Source of the DNA: Lautropia sp.
GTDB lineage: Bacteria; Pseudomonadota; Gammaproteobacteria; Burkholderiales; Burkholderiaceae_E
Length of the DNA: 38,006 bases
Direction of reading: 5' to 3'
Assembly (NCBI GenBank): GCA_030532425.1
Contig: JAUNLD010000026.1
Location: forward strand, 1 to 38,006
Shown: piece after piece, positions 1 to 8,060 of the stretch
Position numbering within the stretch: position 1 is the first letter of the stretch
How the letters are laid out: the number at the start of each line of letters is the position of its first letter
The notes under the pieces: model-generated
Database searches by the model: none
The model's input: the letters and a program-made list of their open reading frames with translations, nothing else
What the model was told of the DNA's origin: nothing
Translations under genes and position numbers: made by a program

Positions 1-691
1 CCTTCTCATGCGCCTGATGCCGGCCTCCGTCAGGCCCGGACCCACCGTCCAGCTGCGCCGCATGCCAGCGCTGGCACTGCAGGATGGCATCCTTGAGCAT
101 CCGCAAGCCGGCCGCCATCAGCACGGCGCGCGTGCGCCCCAGGCTCCAGTGCGTCTGAAACCAGCCCTCACGAATCACCCAGGGACTGTCGGGTGCCGCA
201 GGCGTGGCATACAGGACGACGCCTGCCTGATGGGCACCGCTCAGGCATTCATCCAGCGCCAGTCCGGCCTCGTCCGGCGGAGCCGACAGACTGAAATCCA
301 GACCGATCGCGCCGTAGCGCACCCCGGCCAGCATCGGTTGCAACCGGGCATCGGCCGGTGTGCCGGCCCGCACCATCAGGTCGACATCGGTGCCGTGCGT
401 CTGCCCCTGCAGCCAGGGCGAGACATCCACCCGCTGCACGCCGTGGCCCGCATCCTGTGCCCCCAGCCGGGCCAGCCGTGCATCCAGCCGGTAGAGTGCG
501 CGCCGGCAGCGCCCGCTCAACCCGCCCACGGTGTCCGATGCCAGCTCTCCCGGATACCATACCCCGGCCAGATGCAGCGTGGGCTCGAACTCAAGAAAAG
601 CCAGCAGATCGCGCAGATGGCGGCTGACCCGGGGGCCATCCACCAACACCCCCACACGCAGCCGCACCGGCGCCCGTCGTGCCTGCGTCAT
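1..691 (-). CDS. Formyltransferase-like / GINT1-N-like protein, partial (runs off left edge)
   Basis: An open minus-strand frame runs from an ATG at 691 off the left edge (230 codons seen). A GAGGAG Shine-Dalgarno sequence lies about 9 nt upstream. The start RLRVGVLVDGPRVSRHL, then a DARLARLG segment, VDVSPWL, DVDLMVRAG, RYGAIGLDFS and a late THWSLGRTRAVLMAAGLRML stretch follow, from memory, the order of blocks in bacterial proteins with a formyltransferase-like domain resembling the N-terminus of glucosamine inositolphosphorylceramide transferase (GINT1/GT64-type). In those proteins a catalytic or GT64-like domain follows; here it would lie outside the window. Position 181 onward shows no obvious catalytic HxG-type motif of a true formyltransferase. 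It sits at the end of the minus-strand EPS operon behind wzc, so a role in glycan assembly is inferred. The family call is moderate to weak; the reading frame is well supported. Confidence 0.55.
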   Translation of the reverse strand, partial: MTQARRAPVRLRVGVLVDGPRVSRHLRDLLAFLEFEPTLHLAGVWYPGELASDTVGGLSGRCRRALYRLDARLARLGAQDAGHGVQRVDVSPWLQGQTHGTDVDLMVRAGTPADARLQPMLAGVRYGAIGLDFSLSAPPDEAGLALDECLSGAHQAGVVLYATPAAPDSPWVIREGWFQTHWSLGRTRAVLMAAGLRMLKDAILQCQRWHAAQLDGGSGPDGGRHQAHEK

Positions 692-861
692 CGGCACCGC
701 TCCTCATCCATCCCCCGCCCGCACACCGGCCTCGTGCCCGGCCGCCCGGACAGGCAGTCCGCCCGCCCAGCCCCCGCACGCCCGGGTGAAGGTGCACGCC
801 ACTCCCCAGCCTGTCCCAGGCGCCCGGCAACCGTACGCACGACAATCATCAGCCGACTCAT
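688..861 (-). CDS. Possible small ORF between wzc and the left-edge gene (57 aa)
   Basis: An ATG at 861 lies 3 nt after the wzc stop, with GGAG about 9 nt upstream. The frame ends in a TGA that overlaps the ATG of the next gene (ATGA at 691-688). The start reads MSRLMIVVRTVAGRLGQ and the rest is Arg/Gly/Pro-rich without a recognisable motif or hydrophobic segment. The coupling geometry is what one expects in an operon, but the composition is what a GC-rich spacer gives by chance. It may serve only as a translational bridge to the next gene, or be nothing. Confidence 0.2.
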   Translation of the reverse strand: MSRLMIVVRTVAGRLGQAGEWRAPSPGRAGAGRADCLSGRPGTRPVCGRGMDEERCR

Positions 862-864
862 CAC

Positions 865-3489
865 TCAGTGCTCCGGCCGGGTGATGGTGGTGGGCCACAG
901 GCCCGGACTGCGCCGGCTGCGCGTACTGCGGCTCTCGTCATCCAGGCGTGAACGGCGCTCCTCACTGCTGCTGCGGCGACGCTTGCCGACCGAAGGCACA
1001 TCATCCGGCATCTCCAGCGTGCTGCGCCCGCGCATCGTCGACGACAGCCGCTCGGGCATCTCCAGCCGGCTGCCCCCCCGCGTGGTCATCGGCCGGCTGT
1101 CGACAGCACTGCGGCTGCCCCGGCCACTGCGGCTCTCACGCCCTTCGCGGCTTTCACGGCTTTCGCGCCGGCGTCGGCTTTCGGTCTCGCCCGCGCGGCT
1201 GTCGGTACCGCGCAGCTTCTTCAGCATCGACGAGGAGGACGAGGATTTCTTGCGGCTGCTGCCGCGCTTGCCCTCCGAACCATAACCCAGGCTGTAGCCG
1301 TGGCGGTCGTAGCCCGAGCTTTCGCCATAAAAGCGGTCGGCCTGCTCGAAATCATGCGCATTGAGCACCACCCCCAGCAGCGGGATGCCGGCGCGGTCGA
1401 TGCGGTTGAGCGAGCGGCGGATCGCCTTGATCGAGGTACTGTCCGAGCGGCTGACGAAGATCATCCCCGAGGCACTGCGCCCAAGGATCAGGGCATCCGA
1501 CACGAGCTGCACCGGCGGGCAGTCGATGATGATCGTGTCGAAATCGTGTTGCAGATCGGCCAGCAGCGACTCATAGCCGGCATTCATCAGCAGATCGAGC
1601 GCATTGCGGGTCGCCCGGCCTGCACCAATCACCCGCAACGAGGTGCCTGCCACCTCGGTCAGGCATTCGTCCAGCATCGCCCGCCCGGCCAGCAGCTGCA
1701 CCAGCCCCGGCCGCTCGCTGGACACCCCCAGCGACTGGCACACGGCCGGACGCCGCAGATCGCCATCGATCAGCAGCACCCGGCGCGTGCTGGAGAGCGC
1801 CACCGCCAGATTGCAGGCCACCGAGGTCTTGCCTTCGCCATCCAGCGCCGAGCTGACGGCAATCACGCCCATCTCCTGCTCCATCCCCGACAGCACCACC
1901 GAAGTGGCCAGTGTACGGATCGCCTCGGCAAACAGCGACTCAGGCATCTTCAGCACCATCTGCGCCGCCATCGGTGCCTCGGCCGGTTCCAGTTTGGGAA
2001 TGCCCCCCAGCAAGGTCCGGCCCAGTTTGCCCTCGACATCATCGGTACGCCGCAACGTGTCGCGGATCTGGTCGATCAGCACGATCCCGAAAAAGCCCAC
2101 CACCAGCCCGAACAGTGCACCAATCGCGGTCAGCAGCGTGATGCGCGGCTTGACCGGCACCGTCGGCACCTGGGCCGCGTCGATCAGCCGGGCCGCCGGC
2201 CGCTGGAAGTCGCCCGCCGCCGTCACCTCCTTCATCCGCGCCAGGAAGGTCTGATACAGCTGGCGGTTGGTGCTGACCTCCTGCTCCAGCTGACGCGCCA
2301 CGATCTCCTTGCTGTCGAGATCGCGCAGCGCCTCGCGCGTGCTCTTCAGGCTGGCCAGCAGCTGCTTCTCGTGGGCCCGTGCCGCCGCCAGCTCACCGGC
2401 AATCTCGCGCTTGGCCGCATCCACCTGCTCGCGCAGGTCTTCCTGCGCCTGGGCCAGCTCGGACTGGGCCCGCTTGTACTGGGGGTGCGCATCGCCCAGC
2501 TGGCTGCGCACCTCGGCCATCCTGGCCAGCGCCGCACTCTGCGCCTGACGCGCCCGCGCCACCGCCGGGTTGTTGGCAATGCCCGGTGCGCCCATCACCC
2601 GCGACACATCGGTGCTGCCCGCCTGGCGCTGGGCATCCTCGGCAGCCGCCAGTCGCGCCCGCGCATCGATCAGCCGCTGGTTCAGCAGCGAGATCTGCCG
2701 CTCGGAGGCCTCATCACTGTTGCGGGCAACGATACCGTGCGCATTGCGATATTCGGCCAGCGCCTGTTCCGAGCGGTCCAGCCCCGACTTCAGCTGCGCC
2801 AGCCGGTCGTTCAGCCACTTGTCGGCCTCGCGGGTGGCGGCATAGCGCGCATCCATGTCGGCCCGGATGAAGGCCGCCGGCACCTCGTTGACGATCGCGG
2901 CCGCCAGCGCCGGGTCTTCCGACTGGAAGGAGATCTTCACCAGCGGATTCTGGTGGGTGCGGCTCACCTTGAGATTTTCATGAAAATACGCCAGCGCCTT
3001 CTGTTCCAGCGGGGTGGCGGCCTGCTCCACCGTCGGCGCCCCCTCGCCTGCGGTCCCGGCCGGATCGAGTTTCTTGCCACCCTTGATGAACTCGGCCTTC
3101 TTGCTCAGGTCCAGCGTGCGGATCACCCGCAATGCCACATCGGAGGTCTGCAGGAACTCGGCCAGCCCCTGCTCGACCGAGACGTTGGCAATGCCCCCGC
3201 CCACCTCCTGAATGGAGACCGGCCCCTTGGTCGACTCGAACATCAGCGTCGACGTGGCCTCATAGATGGGAGTGGTGCGCAGACCAATGACCAGCGCCAC
3301 CAGCGCCGCCACCACCACCGGCACCAGCAGCTTCTTGCGCTCGCGCACCGCCAGGCGCCAGTAATCGACGATGACCGGCGTGGCCTTCCCCATGTCCAGC
3401 GGCTCGGCCCGCCCCGCGGGCGCCGTATCCATCGGAGAAAGAAAAGAAGGAACGGCCGTCGACGGCCGGTACGTATCAGCTTGGTTCAC
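865..3489 (-). CDS. wzc: Wzc-type polysaccharide co-polymerase / BY-kinase with RS-like C-terminal tail
   Basis: This 874-aa inner-membrane protein combines a Wzz chain-length domain with a bacterial tyrosine kinase. Residues 54-72 form the first membrane span. Residues 220-420 are mostly helical and coiled-coil-like. A VPTVPVKP motif (441-448) precedes the second span (450-472). The kinase part has Walker A GEGKT (551-555), Walker A' LLIDGD (572-577) and Walker B IIIDCPP (653-659). A short Tyr cluster follows (Y721, Y727, Y732, Y736). Family members usually end near here; this one continues for about 135 residues of Arg/Ser/Glu-rich sequence, with SRLEMPE/STLEMPD as a near repeat. Start: GTG at 3489; ATG codons at 3432 and 3396 are in frame and none has a strong ribosome site, so the start is uncertain. 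It lies 162 bp after the GT4 gene in the wecA operon. Confidence 0.93.
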   Translation of the reverse strand: MNQADTYRPSTAVPSFLSPMDTAPAGRAEPLDMGKATPVIVDYWRLAVRERKKLLVPVVVAALVALVIGLRTTPIYEATSTLMFESTKGPVSIQEVGGGIANVSVEQGLAEFLQTSDVALRVIRTLDLSKKAEFIKGGKKLDPAGTAGEGAPTVEQAATPLEQKALAYFHENLKVSRTHQNPLVKISFQSEDPALAAAIVNEVPAAFIRADMDARYAATREADKWLNDRLAQLKSGLDRSEQALAEYRNAHGIVARNSDEASERQISLLNQRLIDARARLAAAEDAQRQAGSTDVSRVMGAPGIANNPAVARARQAQSAALARMAEVRSQLGDAHPQYKRAQSELAQAQEDLREQVDAAKREIAGELAAARAHEKQLLASLKSTREALRDLDSKEIVARQLEQEVSTNRQLYQTFLARMKEVTAAGDFQRPAARLIDAAQVPTVPVKPRITLLTAIGALFGLVVGFFGIVLIDQIRDTLRRTDDVEGKLGRTLLGGIPKLEPAEAPMAAQMVLKMPESLFAEAIRTLATSVVLSGMEQEMGVIAVSSALDGEGKTSVACNLAVALSSTRRVLLIDGDLRRPAVCQSLGVSSERPGLVQLLAGRAMLDECLTEVAGTSLRVIGAGRATRNALDLLMNAGYESLLADLQHDFDTIIIDCPPVQLVSDALILGRSASGMIFVSRSDSTSIKAIRRSLNRIDRAGIPLLGVVLNAHDFEQADRFYGESSGYDRHGYSLGYGSEGKRGSSRKKSSSSSSMLKKLRGTDSRAGETESRRRRESRESREGRESRSGRGSRSAVDSRPMTTRGGSRLEMPERLSSTMRGRSTLEMPDDVPSVGKRRRSSSEERRSRLDDESRSTRSRRSPGLWPTTITRPEH

Positions 3490-3651
3490 GATTGAATCGG
3501 GCTACGAAATCCGGCTCGCCATCACGGATCGCGGGCATCCGTCAGCAACCGGCATCATGATGGGAACGGGATGGCACACCACGGTGCGCACCGCACCTGG
3601 CATGACAACCGCCATGAAAAGGGAAGGATCCGGACGCGGCACCGCCATGCT

Positions 3652-4776
3652 TCAGTGCCCACCGGCCGGTTGCGTCATGGTCCAGACGCGCTGCCATTGC
3701 GGCAGGACGGCATCCATCGAATAGGCCGACTCGGCCAGCCGACGGGCATCGGCGCGCAGCCGCTCGAAACGGGCCGGATCGGCCACCAGCGCCGCCGTGG
3801 CCGACGCCAGGCCCTCGGCCGTGGCCGGCGCCTCGACCAGCGCGCCACCAGAGGCGGCCGCTGCGTCGATCATCTCGCCCAGCACGGCACCGGCACGCGT
3901 GACCACGGCCGGCATGCCGGCCTCCAGCGCCTCCAGCAGCGCATAAGGCTGCCCCTCCGGCACCAGCGAGGGCAGCCACATCAGGTCGTTGTCCAGCAGA
4001 TGCGCGCGGGTCTGGTCGGGAGGCACAAAACCGGGCAGGCGCACATGCCCTTGCAGCCCCATCGCCCGCAGACGTGCCGGCAGCCCATCCAGAAGCGGAC
4101 CACTGCCCGCCAGCTCCAGCTGCACATCGATGCCGCGTGCGCGCAGCAGCTGCACGGCCAGCAGGCACAGGGTCACCCCCTTCTCGGGCACCAGACGCGA
4201 CAGGAACAGGATGCGCAGGGGGCGGCCAGCCAGCGGCGGGCGGGAGACGGGCGGCTGCATCGACACCGCATTGTTGACCGCCACCGCCGCCCCGGCGGCG
4301 GCACCACCGATGGCGGCCGACTGCGCCCGGCTCAGCACCACCACCTGGTCGGCACGGGCCAGCACCCAGTGGGCGGCCCGGCGCAGCCAGGCACGACCAT
4401 CGGCCTCGCCCTGCAACAGGCAGCCGTGCACCTGATAGATGACGGGAACCTTCAACGCCCGCGCGATCAGCACGAAACCGCCGTCACGCACCACGCAGAC
4501 CGGCTTGATCGAACTGTTGACATGGGCCACCACCGGCTGGCCGGTGGCCCGGGCCCGCTTCAGGGCCGCTGCAAAGCCGCGATAGTCGGCCAGCAGGCGC
4601 AGCACCTGCGCCTTGCCACCCTGCTCACCCTGGCGGCGCCCGATCTGGACGTGCTCCAGACGGGTGCCCAGCCGCCCGGCAATCTGCTCCAGCAGCTGCA
4701 TGTGGCGGGTGATGCCACCGACCAGCCCGCGTGCCGGGCCAGTCGAGACGATGGTGGATGATGACAGGACGGACAT
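3652..4776 (-). CDS. GT4-family glycosyltransferase (GT-B fold)
   Basis: This 374-aa cytoplasmic or membrane-associated glycosyltransferase would add a sugar to the lipid-linked repeat unit. The N-terminal domain has the Gly-rich GPARGLVGGITRH loop (13-25). The C-terminal domain has LFLSRLVPEKG (190-200) and the EX7E pair E274/E282 in PEGQPYALLEALEAG, typical of retaining GT4 enzymes. A longer frame opens 11 codons upstream, but the ATG at 4776 has GGAG about 9 nt upstream and begins the canonical first beta strand, so I chose it. It lies between wecA (118 bp upstream) and wzc (162 bp downstream) on the same strand, consistent with one operon. Sugar specificity cannot be read from the sequence. 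Confidence 0.9.
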   Translation of the reverse strand: MSVLSSSTIVSTGPARGLVGGITRHMQLLEQIAGRLGTRLEHVQIGRRQGEQGGKAQVLRLLADYRGFAAALKRARATGQPVVAHVNSSIKPVCVVRDGGFVLIARALKVPVIYQVHGCLLQGEADGRAWLRRAAHWVLARADQVVVLSRAQSAAIGGAAAGAAVAVNNAVSMQPPVSRPPLAGRPLRILFLSRLVPEKGVTLCLLAVQLLRARGIDVQLELAGSGPLLDGLPARLRAMGLQGHVRLPGFVPPDQTRAHLLDNDLMWLPSLVPEGQPYALLEALEAGMPAVVTRAGAVLGEMIDAAAASGGALVEAPATAEGLASATAALVADPARFERLRADARRLAESAYSMDAVLPQWQRVWTMTQPAGGH

Positions 4777-4894
4777 CGACGATCTCCAGGTGCCCGGCGC
4801 GGACCGCACAGCCGGCCACTCGTGGCCATCTGCCCGTCACGCGCCGGAACGGCTGCACCGATGAACGTCGAACGCCTGTCATGCCCGTGTCTGC

Positions 4895-6079
4895 TCAGAG
4901 CGACACGACATCATCGGAACGGATTTTCTTGTCGGCCACCACCTGCTGCTCGGCACCATCGAAACGGCGCCAGGCCAGATTGGTCCAGGCGATGAAGGCC
5001 AGCAGTGTCACGACGAAGGCGCCAAACAGCACCGGCTCGGACACGCCGTGCGCCCAGCCGAGCACGCCCACCAGACCGCAGCAGAACGAACCGACATGAA
5101 TTGCAAACACCGCCTGCCCCGGCGTCATGCCAAAGCGGATGAGCAGGTGATGCAGGTGCTTCAGATCCGGCGTCATCGGCGTGACGCCAGCCAGGATGCG
5201 GCGCACGATGCACGAGGCCGAATCGGCCAGGGGCACCGCCACGATCCACAGGCAGACCACGGGCTTGACGCTGGCCGCCCCATAGGCCGACGTGGCATGG
5301 ATGGCGAACCAGGCCAGCGTGAACCCCAGCAGCATGCTGCCGCTGTCACCCAGAAAGACCGAAGCCTTCTTGCGCAACGGCGAGCGCAGGTTGAACCACA
5401 GGAAACCGGCCACGCCACCGGCCAGGGCCGCCGCCAGCGGCACCATCGCCGCCGCATACGGCTCGGGCGAGATGCCCAGCATGGCGGCATGGCGCGAGGC
5501 GAACACCAGCGCCACCGCAAACCACAGCAGGCTGATGAAGCTCAGGCCACCACACAGGCCGTCGGCCCCGTCGGTGAAGTTGACGGCGTTGATGACCGCC
5601 ACCGTACCGATGATGCTGACCGGCAACATGATCCACGGCGCCGTCACCGTGCCGATGCCCAGCACGTCGCCGATGGAAGGTAGCATCTTGCCGCCCAGCA
5701 TCACACCGGCCGCCGCAGCCCCCAGCTGCACCAGCGCACGGTAACGGGCACGGATCGGGTGGCGGTCGTCGATCAGGGCCACGAAGAACAGCAGCAGGCC
5801 GCCCACCCAGTAACCCACCGGCGCCCGCATCGACGACGGCCCGGAGAACTGCATCACCAGCGCCACGACCAGCACGGCCCAGCCCCCGATCAGGGGGATG
5901 TGACCAATGTGCGCCTTGCGCTGGCTGGGCTTGTCGACCCAGCCGATGCGGCGCGCAACCGGAATCAGCAGCAGCGTTGCCACGACGGACAGCAACACAC
6001 TGGCACCAAACGTTGTCCACGGGAACTTGGCAACGAACACTGCAAAGTCGAAATCAGGCATGGGAACACCAGAAAACAT
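4895..6079 (-). CDS. wecA: WecA/MraY-family undecaprenyl-phosphate sugar-1-phosphate transferase
   Basis: This polytopic membrane enzyme moves a HexNAc-1-phosphate from a UDP-sugar to undecaprenyl phosphate, starting repeat-unit synthesis on the cytoplasmic face. Family motifs, numbered from the chosen start: IDD (103-105), NFTDGADGL (167-175), FLGDSGS (242-248) and DLKHLHHL (305-312), the counterpart of the family's His-rich loop. About ten hydrophobic segments are visible. An in-frame TTG at 6115 would add 12 residues and an ATG at 6061 would remove 6; I chose ATG 6079, with GGA about 9 nt upstream and a 394-aa product of normal family length. It is the first gene of the minus-strand operon and faces a long divergent intergenic region. 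The priming sugar is probably GlcNAc or a derivative, which is inference. Confidence 0.92.
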   Translation of the reverse strand: MFSGVPMPDFDFAVFVAKFPWTTFGASVLLSVVATLLLIPVARRIGWVDKPSQRKAHIGHIPLIGGWAVLVVALVMQFSGPSSMRAPVGYWVGGLLLFFVALIDDRHPIRARYRALVQLGAAAAGVMLGGKMLPSIGDVLGIGTVTAPWIMLPVSIIGTVAVINAVNFTDGADGLCGGLSFISLLWFAVALVFASRHAAMLGISPEPYAAAMVPLAAALAGGVAGFLWFNLRSPLRKKASVFLGDSGSMLLGFTLAWFAIHATSAYGAASVKPVVCLWIVAVPLADSASCIVRRILAGVTPMTPDLKHLHHLLIRFGMTPGQAVFAIHVGSFCCGLVGVLGWAHGVSEPVLFGAFVVTLLAFIAWTNLAWRRFDGAEQQVVADKKIRSDDVVSL

Positions 6080-6761
6080 GGAAAGATCCAGCGGAACTGC
6101 TGCCTCTCCGGTCAAGGTAGAAGACCCTCAAGCCCGGCACGACGCGGCACCCCCTCGGACGGGCCGGGGAAGGATGCCTGGACAATACCCGAGACAACGC
6201 GGGACAACGAAGGCGACGCCAGGCGGACACAAGGCCCGCCCGCACAACCTTCCTTGCCAGCAACGCGGCTGCCGAGAACGGAGACCCGCCGACACCTGCA
6301 AAAAAGTTCACAGCAAGTTGTCGACAAAATTTACGACCGGACGCTCAAGAGATCGTCCATATTGTAAAAGACTCCGCCACTCTCCACCCGCAATGGTATG
6401 CAGCCACCACGTCTTGTGCGACTGCGATTGCATCTTGCAGCATTTCTTACACCCCGGCCGGGCAAGCCCTGCAAAGATGTTAAATCCGATGGCAAAGCGC
6501 ATTAAAACCTTGGTTTGTCACTAAATACCGCCTAAAACGCGCGAATTTGCCGTGGATGCTTCAGCCTGTATCCATCCGTCCCCGGCCTGTCCGACGCCCT
6601 CAATACAATGCCAGCCGGGCACCAGGCCCACCGGATGCGGGCCTGCCGTCCACGCGGTCTTTCCGATGCCCGCCGCCAGCCTGGGGCACCCCCTCCCTTT
6701 TTTCGCTCCGGAACCCACGCCGGCAGGCCGCTGCCCGCACGGCACCCCGGCCAGGCAGCTC
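6080..6761. promoter_or_regulatory. Divergent intergenic region between wecA and the first flippase
   Basis: No convincing gene lies in these 682 bases. Short open frames on both strands have Pro/Arg-rich translations without motifs. Two AT-rich patches (about 6300-6370 and 6475-6545) stand out against the GC-rich surroundings and are the likely sites of the divergent promoters. On the minus strand a TACAAT hexamer (6365-6360) could be a -10 box for the wecA operon, but I find no good -35 partner. A perfect palindrome TTGTCGACAA lies at 6318-6327, and a GGACG/CGTCC inverted repeat follows near 6340-6359. Confidence 0.5.
6318..6327. promoter_or_regulatory. Perfect palindrome TTGTCGACAA, candidate operator
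   Basis: The 10-bp sequence TTGTCGACAA reads the same on both strands and sits in an AT-rich patch of the divergent region upstream of wecA and the first flippase. The half TTGTCGA recurs in other non-coding stretches of the window (9472, 15693 on the minus strand, 36315, 36343). That makes a shared regulator possible, but no regulator gene is present here. Confidence 0.3.
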
Positions 6762-8060
6762 ATGGCGCGCAATCCGCTCAGCAATTTCTACCGCACCCAT
6801 CGTTCGTCGCTCCACACCTTCGTCATGCTCGCCACCGAGCGCGTCATGCAGATGGGTGTGGGCCTGTGGATTGCCAGCAGCATCGCCCGCCGCTTCGATC
6901 ATGCCACCTTTGCCAGCTGGCAGATCGCCATGTCGCTGTGGCTGGTCTGCGGCACCATCGGCAACATCACCGGCGAACGCGTGATGCTGCCGCGGCTGTG
7001 TGCCGAGCCGCCCGAGGGCATCCCGCGGCTCTGGAACACGGCACTGGCCGCCAAGCTCATCACCGCCCTGCTGACGGCGCTGCCGCTGGCCATCTGGGGC
7101 GCCAGCCTGCACGACCCGGCCATCTTCGTGCTCAGCCTGCTGTGGGGGCTGCAACTGCTCATCAGCGCGCCGGTATCGCTGGCGGTGCATGAATCCTATG
7201 CCCGCGACAACTTCCGCTTCCCTCAGGTTGCCCGCATCCTCTCGATCTTTGCACGCCTGCTGGTCGTCATCGTCGTGATGTGGCTGGATGGCCCGGTCAC
7301 CTGGGTGGTCTGGGGCTGGATCGTCGAGATCTCGGTGCAGGCCGTGCTGCTGTGCTGGCGCTGGCTGCCGGCGCGCCGCATCCGCCCTGCGCTGATCGAC
7401 GGCAGACTGATGCGCACCCTCTTTGCACAGGGCACGGCACTGGCCATCGCCTCGGCGGCCTCGGTCGCCCTCTCGCGTATCGACCGCGTGACGCTGGGCG
7501 CGGCCATGCCGGCCGACGTGCTCTCGCAATACGCGGCGGCAATGACGCTGCTCGAATCGGCCTTTGCCTTTGCCGCGATGCTGGCCACCATCGTCGGCGC
7601 CAAGACCCTGTTCCGCCCCGGTCCGATCGTGCTGCGCCAGCACGCCGCCCTCACCCTCTTTGCCGCCGGCATTGCCGTCGTCGTCACGGTCCTGCTGTCG
7701 CTGGTGGCCGGGCCGCTGATGACCACCATCTATGGCCCCAGCTATGCCGCATCGGCCACCTACCTGCGCATTGCCGCCTGGCTGCTGCCCCTGGTCTTTG
7801 CCCAGGCCATCCTGCAGGCACCGCTCCTGCTGCGTGCCAGCAAGCGTTATCACGTGTTCAAGGCAGTAACCGCCTTTGGCCTGGGGGCACTCGTGGCCTC
7901 GGTAGCGGCCCATCAGCAACACTATCAATGGATCAGCGCCGGCGCCTATGTCGGCTACCTCACGCTCATCCTCTTCGATCTGTCAGCGCTTCGCCGCCAT
8001 GCGCACGACATCTATGACAGCCCTCCCCAAGCCCCGGCTCCCGGCCATGCCACCGGTTGA
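6762..8060 (+). CDS. Wzx-like polysaccharide flippase (first of three)
   Basis: This 432-aa polytopic membrane protein of the MATE/MOP flippase type would move lipid-linked repeat units to the periplasmic face. The start MARNPLSNFYRTHRSSLHTF leads into repeated 20-residue hydrophobic segments (about 12-14). Short charged loops and a cluster of helices around ARILSIFARLLVVIVVMWL match the group, which has weak sequence conservation. A longer open frame extends 70 codons upstream, but its translation is Pro/Cys/Gly-rich and unlike a membrane protein. ATG 6762, with AGG about 8 nt upstream, is the natural start. The gene overlaps the polymerase gene that follows, so they form a Wzx/Wzy pair. Confidence 0.82.
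   Translation: MARNPLSNFYRTHRSSLHTFVMLATERVMQMGVGLWIASSIARRFDHATFASWQIAMSLWLVCGTIGNITGERVMLPRLCAEPPEGIPRLWNTALAAKLITALLTALPLAIWGASLHDPAIFVLSLLWGLQLLISAPVSLAVHESYARDNFRFPQVARILSIFARLLVVIVVMWLDGPVTWVVWGWIVEISVQAVLLCWRWLPARRIRPALIDGRLMRTLFAQGTALAIASAASVALSRIDRVTLGAAMPADVLSQYAAAMTLLESAFAFAAMLATIVGAKTLFRPGPIVLRQHAALTLFAAGIAVVVTVLLSLVAGPLMTTIYGPSYAASATYLRIAAWLLPLVFAQAILQAPLLLRASKRYHVFKAVTAFGLGALVASVAAHQQHYQWISAGAYVGYLTLILFDLSALRRHAHDIYDSPPQAPAPGHATG

Noticed and set aside
704-898. Minus-strand frame beginning MAHHHHPAG
   Set aside because: It overlaps the coding end of wzc out of frame, and its His run comes from the sequence encoding the wzc C-terminus.
1300-3495. Long plus-strand open frame opposite the first wzc
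   Set aside because: Its translation is rich in His, Arg and Gln without motifs and mirrors the codon bias of the wzc gene, which has full Walker motifs on the minus strand.
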